A DNA stretch of 64,000 nt. Source: Globisporangium splendens. Lineage: Eukaryota; Oomycota; Peronosporomycetes; Pythiales; Pythiaceae. The stretch is from assembly GCA_006386115.1 (NCBI GenBank), contig VFIW01000012.1:372001-436000 (forward strand), in the 5' to 3' direction. Below, piece by piece: positions 49,201-61,309 of this stretch. A program made the position numbers and the translations under genes. How positions within the stretch are numbered: position 1 is the first letter of the stretch; every line of letters starts with the position of its first letter. Under the pieces are notes generated by a model, which worked only from the letters and a program-made list of their open reading frames with translations, was not told the DNA's origin and searched no databases.

Positions 49201-52200
49201 GGTACGCAAGGGCTCAAATGCCGTTGACGATCAGCTCTGGCTGTCTTTCGATCCACCCGAGAGCGACAATGGCAGTCCGATCACGAAATACCAAGTGCGG
49301 TGGGATACGTCTGCGACGTTCAGTGCGAGCCCCTCTGAGTATTTCATCACGGAAGCCTCGACACTGTACCAGACGCAGAAAATCGTCACTGGCGCGCAAA
49401 GCCTTGCATGGTCAGCCATCAAGGCGCGAGAGGACGCAGAAGTCCAGTCCGTTACGGTTGCTAACACTGCGATCAATGGCGATACGTTCACACTCTCGTT
49501 TCGCGGTGGGACTACGAGTGCCTTTACGGTTGGCACGAGTACAGCAGCAACCTTGGCGATCGCGCTTACTGGTCTCTCTACCGTCGGATCCGTGGTTGTT
49601 GCGCCGGCAGCCGCGACAGTGCTGACTCCCGGTGCCGTTTTCCAGATCACATTCACAGCCGAACTCGGCGATCTCCCGTTGATGGTCTCGAGCGCCGTGG
49701 CTACAGCAAGCGTCGCTGAGATCCAGAAAGGAGTGGCGAACTTCCGGAAAGAGGTGGTCGTGTTCACGCGTTTGGGAGCAACAGGCGTCGTACAATTTGG
49801 GGTCGGAACAGCGTCAGCCAATGTTGCATTCGATGTGATCCTTGCAGCTCTTGAAACGGCGTTGCACACTCTGTTTGGCGTCGAAGCTGGCAGCATCACT
49901 GTATCGAGCACCCAAGCCGTACTGTGTGCGGCAGCAGCCCCGAGCAGCATCTACATCGCGTTCGATCGAGTGTGTGGTAATATCAGCTTGCAGATCGCAT
50001 CGACGGATACGACGATTGCTCTGAATGCAGATGCCTCGATCGACGGTGTCTACAACGACGTGAAAACCTCCAAGATGAGTGGCACGTTCCAGGTCGGCTA
50101 CATTGGCAAGTACACTCGCTCCCTCAATGCTGAATCAAGCGCCGACGATGTGCGGTACACTCTTGAAGACTTGCCTTCAATCCAAACCGTTGCTGTGTCA
50201 AAAGATCGGTCGTACCAGGCATTGTCAGGAAAAGTGGATGTCGTAAAAGGGCAGATTTTTGTGACTTGCTCGGCTGGGGAAACGTGTGATTTCCGGCATT
50301 GCGCATACGGACTTCCGGGCTATCAAATTCAAGTGGGAGGGAATTGGTACACGATTCGCACCGACACCGTGTCCGATGCGCTCTCAGGTACATGTTTGTA
50401 CCTCGGGGATGCCAATGGACGAGAGATTGGGTACATCAGTGATTCCCAAACTGGAGTGGCGGTGTACGAATGGATGAAAGGGTACGAGTGGACAGTCTCG
50501 ATGCTCCGAGTTGACTTGCCGTTGGAGTACTTGCGCGCCAAGATTCCTCGCCTTCTCCCAAGTGATGCGACGGTGGTGATCAAGGGCAGCTTGTGTGACA
50601 AATGCTACTACATACCGACAAAGACTACGAAGAAACTCACGATGAGACAGAGATATCTCATTGAAGTTATCGCATTCAATTCCAACGGGAAAGGGTTGTC
50701 GCCGGTAGGTGGACCAATTCGTGCAACTCCGAGTCAAGTGCCGAACGCGCCGTCAAATGTCGATCTCGTCGTGGTCTCGGGGAAGCAAATTGAAGTCTTT
50801 TTCTCGCCGCCTGCATTGTCGTTACCCAACGTGAACCCCAATTTCAACAACGACATCTCGTCGTACATTGTACAATGGGATGTGAAGTCGGATTTCAAGC
50901 ATGGGCTCCTGCTCTGTACTTCGTGTGCCACATCGCTCCAAACGAATGTGCTGACGGTGACAAGTTCGCTCGCTGCATTCCTCAAGGTGGGCTCGAAATT
51001 CACGATTGCCGATGAACGATGTGTGCTTGAAGTGGCTGCGATTACGACAACGCGTATTGGTGCCGTTGGTGGGCATGGATGCAACAATGTCAACACGCGC
51101 GCGTTCCCGATGTATTACTACATCTTCGAGCCAGCAGTGCTGTCTGGCTTGCTGATTCAGGGTTCACCGCCTTTCCGATACCTCATCACAAACCTTGTCG
51201 TTGGCACGAAGTACTACGTCCGAGTCGCTGTTGTGAACTCGGTCCCTGTTCAGCAAATAGCGCTTGACGGCAATCCGCCAGATAACCGCAAGTGGAGTTT
51301 CCCGCTTGCATCCACGACCAAAGACACCGTGCCAGATCCTCCCGTGTCTGTGTATCTTTACCCATTCTCGGGGACTACGTTGGAGGTGCGCATTCAGCCT
51401 CCAGAACGAGATGGCAAGGGGCTCGGAGGCGCTGCGATCACGCATTTCTGGGTCGACGTCGACACGGTGTCCACTTTCGATTCGGTCACAAAGCTGCCAC
51501 CCGTGGACGTCGATACCACAAGTGGTGACATCCCGCTGCTCTATGATGGCGGGCCGCGCGTGTACTACATCAACAGCCTCAAGACTGGCGTGCGCTACTT
51601 TGTACAGGTGAAAGTGAAAAACTCAATCGGGTACAATCGCGCGACGATTGCTCCGAACCCGCTGGCGCCAACGCGAAACCCAGACGGACTAGTGAATGTC
51701 AAGGTAAGCGCCGTCACAACGTCACCAACATCGATCAATTCGGCCACTGTCGCATGGCAAAACCCAGTTTTGAACGGTGGTCTCCCGTTGGCAAGTTACA
51801 CGGTCGAATGGTGGGGCGTTGATCCTCGGCCAGAAGTCCAGGTGATTGAAATCAAATGGACTACAAACCCAACATCGGGATTGTTCAAACTCGCTTTTGG
51901 AGACGCCCAAACAGGCGAAATGCCGCTTGATGTGTCGCTAGAAAACGTCCGAAGTGCGCTGATGAACATTTTTTACAACGCAGTGCAAGTGATTAAGCAC
52001 ATCGAAGTCTCGCGGTCGACAGTGAATATCGTCCGTGGATACCAATGGCGTGTAACCTTTGCTCACACCTTTAATGCAGGCGATCAGCCGATGATTCAGC
52101 TCGAGTTTGAAACGATAGTGGGCGGCCACGATCTAACAGGAAGAGTCTTTGAAGCTGTGTCTGATGCCGATGTCCCGCAACTTACTTCCCAGGAAAGCGG

Positions 52201-54663
52201 AAAGTGCAGGTGCTGATGACATACCACACTACAACGATGGTAGGTGGTTTCTTCCGGTTGAGTTATAAAGGATCGGCGTGGTCCAATTACCTACCCGCAT
52301 CCATTTCAGCAGCGAATCTGAAGCCTGCACTGGAATCGCTGTCGACAATCGGAAAAGTGACAGTGAAGCTGGAAGGTCCATCTCCGTCTGCAAGAGGTTT
52401 CATTTGGACAATCACGTTCGACTCGAATGTCGGGAATTTGCCTGCTCTCATTGTCGATTCCGCGAAGATCACGCCGTCTGATGCGTTTGTCGGTGTGAAA
52501 GGTGGAGACAATGCGGTTGGGAAATTGGGTCTTTTGTGTGTCCTAGGCGACGATGGATGTTCGGGTACCCCTTGGCCGCTGCTCACGTCCGGAATCACTG
52601 CGCTCGCTTCACCTGGAGAAATTGCGACCGACTACCAGTTCTACGAGACCATCAATGCAAACACGTTGACGTACAAAATCACAGGACTCAAGGCAGGAAC
52701 AACGTACTACGTGAGTGTCACGGCGAGAAACGCGCATGAAGTCAACACCAATGACTATCATCCCACCAGTGCAAGTCCCTGGTTTGCCGACAAGTGTCAG
52801 TGCGGACGTGAATTACGGTGTGGCGACTCAATTGACCGTGGCATGGGCTGCGCCAGAAAGTGACGGCGGCGATGGCATCCGCATGTACAGAGTCGAATAC
52901 GATCCGTCGCCGCTGTTCAAAAACCGTGGGTTGCAGGACTTCTGGTGCCTAACAGCTCCAACGAACGCAGTCTGGAAAATCCAAACTTATCGAAATGGAA
53001 ACACAGGTGCCGTGATTGGCTTGGGCTTTTTCAACCTCTTGCTGACGCGAAACAATCTGGTTCAAAGGATGGAGCCCATTCCGTGGGACGCAGTCGCGCT
53101 TGCGTCTGATGAGATGGGGGGCATCCCATCGTTGTCCAAGATTTTCTGTACCCCGTGTCCAACTTGTACCGATGACTGTGCAAGTAACACAAACTCCCCA
53201 TTTTCTCGCCGCGAAAAGTCGGGCTCGCTGCAATCCAAACTTGAATATCTCAACTCCATCAACAGTGTCAAAGTCGTGAGGACGCCGAATGCAGCGGCGG
53301 ATGGCGGGTACACGTGGACGATCATGTTCATGGACGTCGGCGACGATTTTACGCTTGTGGCAGAGAGCCCAAACTCGCTGGCATACAGCGATCCCACGAC
53401 GTGTACTCTCGGCAATTATCGCGTGACTGCGACGAAGCTCACTGCTGGTATCAATAATCCTCCGTGCACGGGGACACAGATCGTTCCGTCAGTCGGTGTG
53501 CTCAACAAAGGACAGCTCTACTACGTCCGTGTGTTTGCGTACAACAAAGTTGGCTTCAGTTTGCCAGCATTGGCTCCAAACCCACAGAAACCGATGGTTG
53601 TTTCCGGTCCTCCAACTGGCGTGACTCTCCAGGTGGTGAGTGTGTCGGACCTGAAAGTGCCGTTCAGTCCACCTGATGACGATGGTGGAGATACAGTGAC
53701 AGCGTATCAAGTCGAGTGGGCTACGGACAATGCGTCCACGGATGCGCAAAGTGGGGTCGTGTCTCTTTTGGCAAGAGGGGCTCCACATTACCGCTTGATT
53801 TCTTCACTCGCGAAAGGAACTTTCTACTCTGTGCGCGTCAAGGCGAGAAACTCGCAGGGTTATGGTCAGTACCAGATCTCTTCACCTGCGTCGCTGAATC
53901 CGTACACGACACCGAGTGCGCCAACTCAAGTGCTCCTCGGCGTCACGTCGTCGACAATGCTCACGGTCCAGTGGAATGTCCCTGGCGATGATGGAGGCGA
54001 TGCGATCACGGCGTATGTCGTGCAGTGGGACATTTCCGCAAGTTTTGACTCACTCGGTGCGGACGCAACCAAGACCAAGATCATCGACACCACCCAGTGG
54101 TCCTACACGATCACGTTGCTCACACCCGAGACTGTCTACTTCGTGCGTGTGTTTGCTGCGAATGGTAGCGGACTTGGAACTCCTCAGACGTCCACTCCGC
54201 CTTCACAGATCCCAATGAACACGCGGCCAGGAAAGCCGCATTCCCTTCAGGCTGCAGCTACGGCTGTCGCAGGTACTATTCTTGTGAACTGGTAATTGCC
54301 TTGCACCCCGGCGCACACGACCCCGTGCTCAGGAACCTCGTTGGTGCCTTAGAGCTGTCCGATCTACGTCAGTCTCGATGTTGTCTACGGAGGCTCGAGC
54401 TTCGAGAGCTACCTGGTCCAGTGGTCCGACAACAGCGACTTCACGGGCTTCAATTGGCTCAGTGTGGTCACAAACTCGGCGCTACTGACGGGATTGGACT
54501 CGGGCAAGCTCTACTACATGCGCGTGCTCACGGTCAACAGTCAGGGTCTGAAAAGTGATTTCTGCGCACGAGCCAACTCTGACGGCTACCTTTGTCCCGA
54601 CAACCTTGTGCTGCTCGACGGCTCGATCGTCACTGGCGCGTTTGTCTCGGCGACTCCGGCATA
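34299..54663 (+). pseudogene. Decayed gene for a giant FN3-repeat surface-type protein
   Basis: About 20 kb of one strand reads as a single repetitive protein (roughly 6700 codons) broken by many lesions. In-frame stops lie at 35797, 36913, 39119, 40118, 40988, 45099, 48281 and 49013 (first bases), each followed by the same protein in the same frame. Frame changes occur near 34950, 37210, 37895, 41590, 41720, 42730, 42910, 46190, 52200 and 52765, and again near 54296-54370, where an intron (GTAATT..CAG) is a possible alternative. The protein alternates at least 12 fibronectin type III domains (for example LLKVRWNAPASNGGTVITSY, LTVAWAAPESDGGDGIRMY) with a second repeat: GTFxLxF, an aliphatic-x-WNA segment, a helix, VxVSR, GYxWxVTF and GDxPxL. 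No transmembrane segment or signal peptide survives. Neighbouring long genes are intact, so assembly error is unlikely. The parent protein's function is unknown. Confidence 0.85.
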
Positions 54664-55000
54664 AGACACCCCCAGTCGAAACACACGATACTAGAGATGA
54701 ACACACTAGCGCACGTTCTTTTCAGCAAGCCCAATCATCACACATGAATCAGCAGACCTCGGCAAAGTAGCATCTTGATGAAATGATGGGTACACTGGAC
54801 ACGCGTCGTTTCAACATAAATTTAGACAGTACCCTGTTGGTAATATATTCGCCATTCGATTTGAAAAATTACGCATTCGGCATAACCCCTCTTGTTTTCG
54901 ATATGTGCTCTCAGAATCGTTTTCCGCGGGGTGGGAACACGTTCATCATCATAGATTGGCCCTCCCATTTTCGCCGTAGAGACAAGAGAGTGAGAGAGCG
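54664..55000. other. Intergenic: pseudogene 3' end and SRP19 upstream
   Basis: No gene was recognised. CCCATTTTCGCC at about 54964-54975, some 30 bases before the SRP19 start, resembles the flanking promoter region motif (CAWTTTNY) of oomycete core promoters. The initiator part (TCATTYY) is not clear. Confidence 0.35.
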
Positions 55001-55851
55001 ATGGCGCAGCAGCGTAGGGGCCGAGCGAAGGAGAACGTCGCAGGCGAGCGCTACAACTCGAATGCGATCGACATCCCGGCGCTGACGCGTCCGAGTCAGC
55101 CGCAGCGTCCGCAGTTCAACCCGATGGACCTCATGAGCGCCATGGGCGGTGGCGGTGGTATGCCCAACATGCAGCAGATGATGGAGATGATGGGCGGCAT
55201 GGGCGGGATGCCAGGAATGGGTGGGATGCCCCCTGGCATGGCGGGCATGATGCCACCGGGTATGGCCGGTATGATGCCACCGATGGTGCCACAACGACCA
55301 AAGATCCTGTACCCATACGGGCTTGCAGAAGGCGCGAACGTGGAGAAGTTCTACACGCTGTACCCGAACTACATCAACGCCAAGAAGACCGTGCAGGAAG
55401 GACGACGGATCACGAAAGAAGCTGCGTGTGAAGACCCGATCGCCGACGAGATGTCGGAAGTGTGCGTGTACCTGAAGATCCCCCACGCGCTTGAGGTACG
55501 AGCATCAAGGCGGCTCTGTTTATGACGGGTATCATCTCATTGTTGCTGTGATTGTGTGTATTGTTGTCGTACTGATAGCCTGGCAAGAAGTACCCACGCG
55601 ACTGGATGGTCTCGGGTCGCATTCGCGTGCGTCTCGAGCGACCCGACGGCTCGTTTGAGAACCCTGAGATCAAGTCGCGCAAGGATCTGATGGTCAAGAT
55701 GGCCGAGTTGATCCCAAAGCTGCAGTCCCGTAAGGTGCGTCTGGAGAAGGAGGCCGCGGAAGCCAAGCAAGCAGCCGCAGCGGCTGGCGCTGGATCCTCC
55801 GCGACGTCGAGCAGCAACAAGAAGAAGGGCAAGAAGAAGGGACGCAGATAA
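55001..55851 (+). CDS. SRP19: Signal recognition particle 19 kDa subunit
   Basis: Two exons, 55001-55495 and 55579-55851, phase 0 (GTACGA donor, TAG acceptor), 255 residues. SRP19 binds SRP RNA helices 6 and 8 and lets SRP54 join the particle. The core shows FYTLYPNYINAKKTVQEGRR, PIADEMSEVCVYL, PRDWMVSGRIRVRLERPDGS and KDLMVKMAELIPKLQSRK, all typical of the family, followed by a Lys-rich tail (NKKKGKKKGRR). Unlike the roughly 145-residue human protein it has an N-terminal extension of about 100 residues rich in Met, Gly and Pro (MGGMGGMPGMGGMPPGM and similar), which recalls the Met/Gly-rich end of SRP54. The start ATG opens the frame and the reading AQQRRGRAKENVAGERYN is coding-like. Confidence 0.92.
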
Positions 55852-56159
55852 GTATGAGAGCTGTATGAGAGCCAAAGCAATCAGCAGAGCAGAATTGACA
55901 ACAAAGCACCACGTCGTTCGGCTTGCAAGCGCCTGCTTTGGTGGAGGGGTTCTAGTCGACGCGTTCTTATCTCAAAGGAGTGCGGACGATCTCCAGGCTT
56001 ACTGGGGACCGTGTCGCCCTTAGTTCTGCAATGCCGCTGCGATTGTGATTATAGTAGAGCAACGATTTTCGACCCATGTGTTTTTGTGTTTGTGTATTTG
56101 TAAAATTGAGTTCTTTCCGCTTTCATTGGCGCGGTTGATTGACTACGCATTCGATGGAT
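55852..56159. other. Convergent 3' flanks of SRP19 and twinfilin
   Basis: About 300 bases shared by the 3' ends of two convergent genes. Nothing else was recognised. Confidence 0.6.
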
Positions 56160-57533
56160 CTATTGCGAAGCTCCTGGTGGACCACGACCACGGCCACGGC
56201 CACGACCTCGTCCAGGCGCCACTGGTCGAGAAAACTCGCGCGCTTTCATTTCGTCCTCCGTCTTTGGCGGTGCAAGATCTGCACGAATGTCGTCGGTGGC
56301 ATGCGATGGAGTGTTGATTTCGATCTGCACGTTGGAAAGAAAGGCAGTGGCAAGCCAAACAACACAGTCAGTGGAACAAAGCCAAAGAGCACAAGATAGC
56401 AACAACAAAGCCTCATCAGTACCGTTTTGTCGAATTCGATCCCCAATTCCGACGTCGCAGCGAGCACCGTAGCTTTGCACGTCGAGTACACCATTTTCTG
56501 GCGAACAGGAGATTCCTCTGGACAGACGTACAAAAAGACTAGAGCATCATACAGAATAAAAAAAGTTAGGGAAACCGGCGCAGATACATCGCTGGCAAGC
56601 AAGTTTTTCGTACTCAGAGTCGATTGCGCTGACGCCAACGATCCTCGGTATCGGTACGCGACAAAGCTTGGCGCCTTGTGGTCAATCGCGCCTTGCACGT
56701 CGATCAGGTCCACAGTCTCGAGGCTCTTGACCACTTCCACACTCTCGTCGCCCGTGCTCAATTTCTATGCAAAAGCCGCATCACAGAACCATAGTTTGGA
56801 TCCCAGAGCACCCCAATATCCACGGTATCCGCCATACATACCATGGCGATCCAGTCAAACTTGCCGTCCTTGAAGAGCGCGAGCTTTTCACGCACATTCT
56901 GCGTGATCTCAAAGGGGATCACACCCATCGCCGTCGACTTGACGTTCGTGTCGCGCTCCAGCAGCGCCGTCTCCTTCAGCAAACGCTCGGTTTCCGATAA
57001 CGGCGCATCGGCAGCGTGCTTCTTTTTCGCATTCTGGAAGCTCTCAAACGTCACATCGCTCTACAATGATACACATACCCGCGTATAGTAATCACAAAGG
57101 AATGCATGAGTCCATCCCTCTATTACAGGAGCATAACGTCCAACTGCAGCATGTTTCTTACCGTTTCCGTTGCGTGGAACTCGCCGACAAAGTAGTTCAT
57201 GCCGAGCTGTTTCTTGAGCGATTCGCGCGACGACGAGTAGAGCATCTTGTCGCGCACGTTCACATCCTCAGGCACAAACGCGAGCAGGATCCAGCGTAGC
57301 GCAGGCACGTTCATGTCCAGACAGAAGAGCACGAACGCCGCTTGGTCGCCTGGCAGGTGCTCGGCCACGAGCGTCTCGGCGTCACGACGCACGTCGGCGC
57401 TCGCGGTGCCCACAGCCGAGACCACGAACGCCTCGCCATCGATCGCGACCTTGACGAAGCGCGCCTTGCCGCCCTGCGCGTCCGCGAACGCGCGCTCCAG
57501 TTCGGCGCTCATGAGCAACTGCGCCTTCGCCAT
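56160..57533 (-). CDS. Twinfilin, actin-monomer-binding protein
   Basis: Four exons: complement of 57162-57533, 56842-57060, 56423-56764 and 56160-56324, all phase 0, 365 residues. Twinfilin has two ADF-homology domains, binds ADP-actin and caps filaments. The first domain (about residues 8-140) shows SAELERAFADAQGGKARFVKV, WILLAFVPEDVNVRDKMLYS and SSRESLKKQLG. The second (about 175-310) shows FEITQNVREKLALFKDG, LTFFILYDALVFLYVCPEE and VRQKMVYSTCKATVL. The KMLYSS and KMVYST helices are the actin-binding signature. The tail is RPVAPGRGRGRGRGRGPPG instead of the basic tail of animal twinfilin. The Met at 57533 (MAKAQLLMSAELERAF) fits the family start; an in-frame Met at 57605 would add 24 residues. 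Confidence 0.85.
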
Positions 57534-57997
57534 ATCTGGTCTCTTTCCCCCGTGCTTGTTTGTATCTGCCGAGTGTGCTCTGAGAAATGCTGACGATGAT
57601 GCCAAGAGGGGAGTTTGTTGAAGAAATGGAGCGCGTACTTAAGTGTCACTAAATAAGATGGATGCATTTCAGTGACACGGACATCGTTTCCATCTCCTCC
57701 AATATAAGAACCACATTGCAGGTTGCTCTATTCGAGGTAAATGTTTCGGGAACTCAAACTCGCAAACGAAAGCTGACTGGCGCACTTTGCAAGAAAAGCG
57801 CCGTGTCTTTATTCTTCAGTGCCGCTGATGCTTATATAGGTTGCTTCCATATCCATCCACACTCATCCACACGCATTTATATACCAATACCACATAATCA
57901 CGGCGTTGCTTCGAAAAACTACTCAAGCGATAGCATCATAAACGCAAAAGTCAGCAAATCGGCAAACAGGTAAAGCACACGAGACTTGCCAACGCAC
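57534..57997. other. Twinfilin upstream and PWWP gene 3' region
   Basis: About 460 bases with no clear gene. The 3' end of the PWWP gene may extend into it: without splicing, the last exon reads on to a stop at 57923; with a small intron ending at a GAG acceptor the stop follows at once. The part near 57534 is the twinfilin leader. Confidence 0.5.
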
Positions 57998-60900
57998 CTT
58001 ATCATCTGCGTACACAAGCTCCAGTCCATGGAGAGAGCCTGAAAATAATCGATCGCGAAGGTTCTTGTTGCCCTTCAAGCCAAACGTGATCATTCGCGCT
58101 TGCACCATGTAGTCGTCGTTGCTTTCCTTGTACCGATCAAACACAAATTCCTACACACAAGAGACAACACAGCGGTCAACACAAACACCTTCCATATCTG
58201 GACAAAACCCTCACACGTACCTCTATTTCTTTGGCGAGCTTCAAATGGCCAGATCCGCTGAGCTCCAGCACGTTGCTGAGCATGTCCACAAAGGCTTGAC
58301 GGTTTTTGTCCAACCCAGTATCAACGTCATTGTCATCACTCTTCTCGACCACTGCGGTTTCTGCCATCTCTGGTTTCGCATCGTCGGCTTTGCTGGATTC
58401 TTCCTCGCTTGCGTTTGACGCAGACTTGGTGTTTTCGTCTTTCGCGTCGCTAGATTCTTTGGGAGAATCACTCTCTTCTGCTTTCTGAGCATTGCCAACC
58501 TTCGCGTTTTCGTCTTTGACTGGCGTTGACTCAGCTGTCGACTCTTTGGAAGGCGCAGCAGAAGCCTTCCCATTACACGAAGCATCCTTTGCTGCATCCG
58601 CCTTAGGTTTGTCTTCTGCGATCTTCGTTTGAGCGTCCGCTTCAGCTGACTTCGGTTTCGATACCCCATTTACCTCCTTCACTGGCTTTGCGCTCTCTTT
58701 CTTAGCGCCACCAGAGTCGTCTTTCTTCTCATCCTTTACAGATTTCTTCGATTCGGTAGACTTTGATGCGCTTTTTTGGCTGTCGACACTCGTGTCGTGC
58801 TCAATGATCTTCATCAGATGCTTGCGCAACGCACTCGCCGTTTGTGCAACCGTAGGGTTCGAGCTCTTCCGCAGCACTGCGATGATAGCAGCAAGACCGG
58901 AGCGCTCCACATCCGATCGATACACGATCTTCTCACTGAAAAGATGGTTCAGCATCTGAATGAGCTCATCGTTGTTCTTGGACGATTCGTTCGCATGAAG
59001 ACGAGTCAGCTTGCTCGCAAACGATCCGAGATCGCCGACCTTGTAATCTCCCTTGTCCTTTTTACTCTTCTCCTTTGGCCCGCCAAGTTTCTTCTTCGCT
59101 GCTTCTTCCGTCATTTCACGAATATCGGCCGACTTCACGGATTTGCGCGGCACCACAAGTTCAATCTCTTTCTTTCTCTTGCTGTCAATATCCTCAGCAG
59201 AAGAAGCTGGTTTACCCACGGTCTTTCCGGGCGCACCGGACGCCTTTTTGGCTGCACCAGCAGACTTTGATTTCGAATCGCCATCGTCGGCGCCAACTTT
59301 CTTCTTTGAGGGCATCTTCTTGCTGGCAATCTTAGCTTTGATTTCCTCTTTACTCAACGACTTGGCGACCGGATCCTCCTCTTCCTCGTCCTCTGCTTCC
59401 TGGCTGCCCTGGGTTGGTTCATCCGTGTCTTCCTCTGGTTCATTCTTCTCCGTGGCTTCAGTTGCTGCTTCAGTTTTCTGCTTTGACTTTCTCATCGTCG
59501 GTTGCTTTCCAGTCTTGTTCACGTTCTTACTTCCTGGTGGTCGTCCTCTACGCTTTTCGGGCGTGCCTGGCTCACCGCCAGATTTCGCCTCTTTCTTCGG
59601 CTTTGGTTCTTTCACGATAGGCTGAGACAAAACAAAAAACAAAAACAAAAACAAAAAAACAAGAGGAAAACACACTCAGGAACGAAAATTCCAGCATATT
59701 TCCCAAATAATAGGTCATACCTTCAGTAAACCGTCGACTCTTTCTTCCATCGGCAACAAAATCTCTCTCTAAATCATACACAACCGATACGAATCAATCA
59801 GCAGAGGTCAGAGAGAACAATCGATCAAGAAAGGCAACATCAAATCTGCACGTACATCAGCTTCCGCGATGGCTTCCATCAGCTTAGCGCGACGCTTTGG
59901 GGCCTTCGAGTCTTTCACTGGGTACCCTTCTCTGTAGTTGTTCTTCGTATCGTCCCATGGCTCCACATTCTTGAACAGCGTTGCCGCACTACACAGCAAA
60001 GATAATCACCGCATTAGCTATAATCTGAAGCGTAGCACAGCTGATAGTTGGAAAAATACCACCTACAAGTTCTTTGCATTGTAGAAATAGACGAGATACT
60101 TGGTCTCCAAGTCTTTCATTGCAGTCACTTGGAACTTTGGCGGCAAATGGCGAGGGTCTGTGATCAAAGCCGGCCAGTACGGATAGCCCGTCATCTTTGC
60201 CCACACGATTTGACCAAACCTACATGATCATAAACAAACAGAGTGCAATGAATATGCAAGTGTTAGACAACCGTCATGTTTTCCAGCTCTGTTCCGTTTT
60301 GCCCACATACTTTGCCTTCACTTCTGGATCCAACGCTTCGACTCGCTTCACGACCTCGCGCTGGGCCTCATCATCTGAATCCGATTCTTCTTCTTCTTCC
60401 ACCTTTGCTGCTAGTTTGGAACGTCCAGTTGTCCAGAAGGAGCAGGATTAGTAGATGCACCTCAACATACAAATGCACGTAATAACCGACAACTGTACCT
60501 GACTTCTTCTTGCGCCCAGGCGTCTTCTTTTCCTTGGCAGGTTTCGCCGTTGGGAGTTTGGCTCGTTTCTTCGGCTGCTTTTCTGGCTCCGACTCGGTTT
60601 CCTCGCCTCCACTCCCAGCCTCCTGCTCTTTGTCTTTCTTTGGCTTCCTGCCAACTGAAGATTTACGCTTCTTTGGTTTATCCGCAGATGCTTCGTTGTT
60701 GTTAGCATCGACCTGTTGTGCCTCGTCGCCATCTTTTCCAGTAGCAGCGGCCGAAGAGGCAGCAGCAGCAGCGGCAGCAGCAGCTCGCTCTTCCAGAACC
60801 TTCTTCGACGGTCGTCCACGCTTCGGCTTGACAGGAGTTGCCAGCGATGCTGGAGACGCCGGCGTCAGCTTAGCGCGTTTCGCCGCTTCTTCGTTCTCCG

Positions 60901-61309
60901 CGTTGGCTTCCGCTTCTTTGTCTTTCTTCGGCTTTCTTCCACGCTTCTTCGCAGGCGGCTTCTCATTTGCCGCATCGTTCTCTGCCTTCACGTTCTCCGC
61001 AGCAGCAGCAGCAGCGCCGTCCTTCTTCGCCTGTTTGTCGTCTTTAGTATCGCCGCTCGCTTCTTCCGACGCGGTGGTGTCCTTCGTAGCATCCGCCGCA
61101 CTCGTTTCAGCGTCCACTTTCTTAGACACGTCTTCTTCGCCAATCGGTTTCTCTGTCGTCACTGGCGCGTTTTCGTCGCTGGTGGCATCATTCGAACCGC
61201 CTTTCGCCGATGCGCGATCTGGTGCTGCGTTCGCGTCGTTCGGCGGCGGCGGCGTCTTCGCCTTCGGGGCCGCGGCGCGCTCGACGTTCTCGCCGCCAGT
61301 ACTGCTCAT
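57923..61309 (-). CDS. PWWP / AT-hook / TFIIS-domain chromatin protein
   Basis: Seven firm exons: complement of 60499-61309, 60311-60410, 60067-60219, 59856-59988, 59721-59768, 58221-59621 and 57998-58150, about 933 residues. The C-terminus is uncertain: either a stop right after the last splice or 25 more residues to 57923. The N-terminal 270 residues are acidic/Lys-rich and contain AT-hook cores (KKRGRKPKKDKE, KPKRGRPSKK); another follows (KRRGRPPGSKN). A PWWP domain starts near residue 304 (FGQIVWAKMTGYPYWPALI). Near residues 630-700 is a LEDGF/TFIIS-N type helical domain (LNHLFSEKIVYRSDVERSGL). Near 870-933 is a TFIIS central-type domain (RQAFVDMLSNVLEL, FVFDRYKESNDDYM, GLKGNKNLRDRLFSG). 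PWWP binds methylated histone tails. A role in transcription elongation on chromatin is inferred. Confidence 0.82.
59627..59662. repeat. A-rich (ACAAAA)n tract in an intron
   Basis: A run of ACAAAA-like units lies in the PWWP gene intron just upstream of the long exon. Read on the gene strand it is a T-rich polypyrimidine tract just before the TCTCAG acceptor, so it may help splicing. Confidence 0.7.

Noticed and set aside
34950..54370. Programmed frameshifting or RNA editing of the giant gene
   Set aside because: The shifts go in different directions at unrelated sequences, with no repeated slippery site. Editing would have to fix about ten shifts as well as eight stops.
57605..57605. Upstream Met as the twinfilin start
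   Set aside because: The extra 24 residues do not resemble the family, and the Met at 57533 gives the usual short leader before the first ADF domain.
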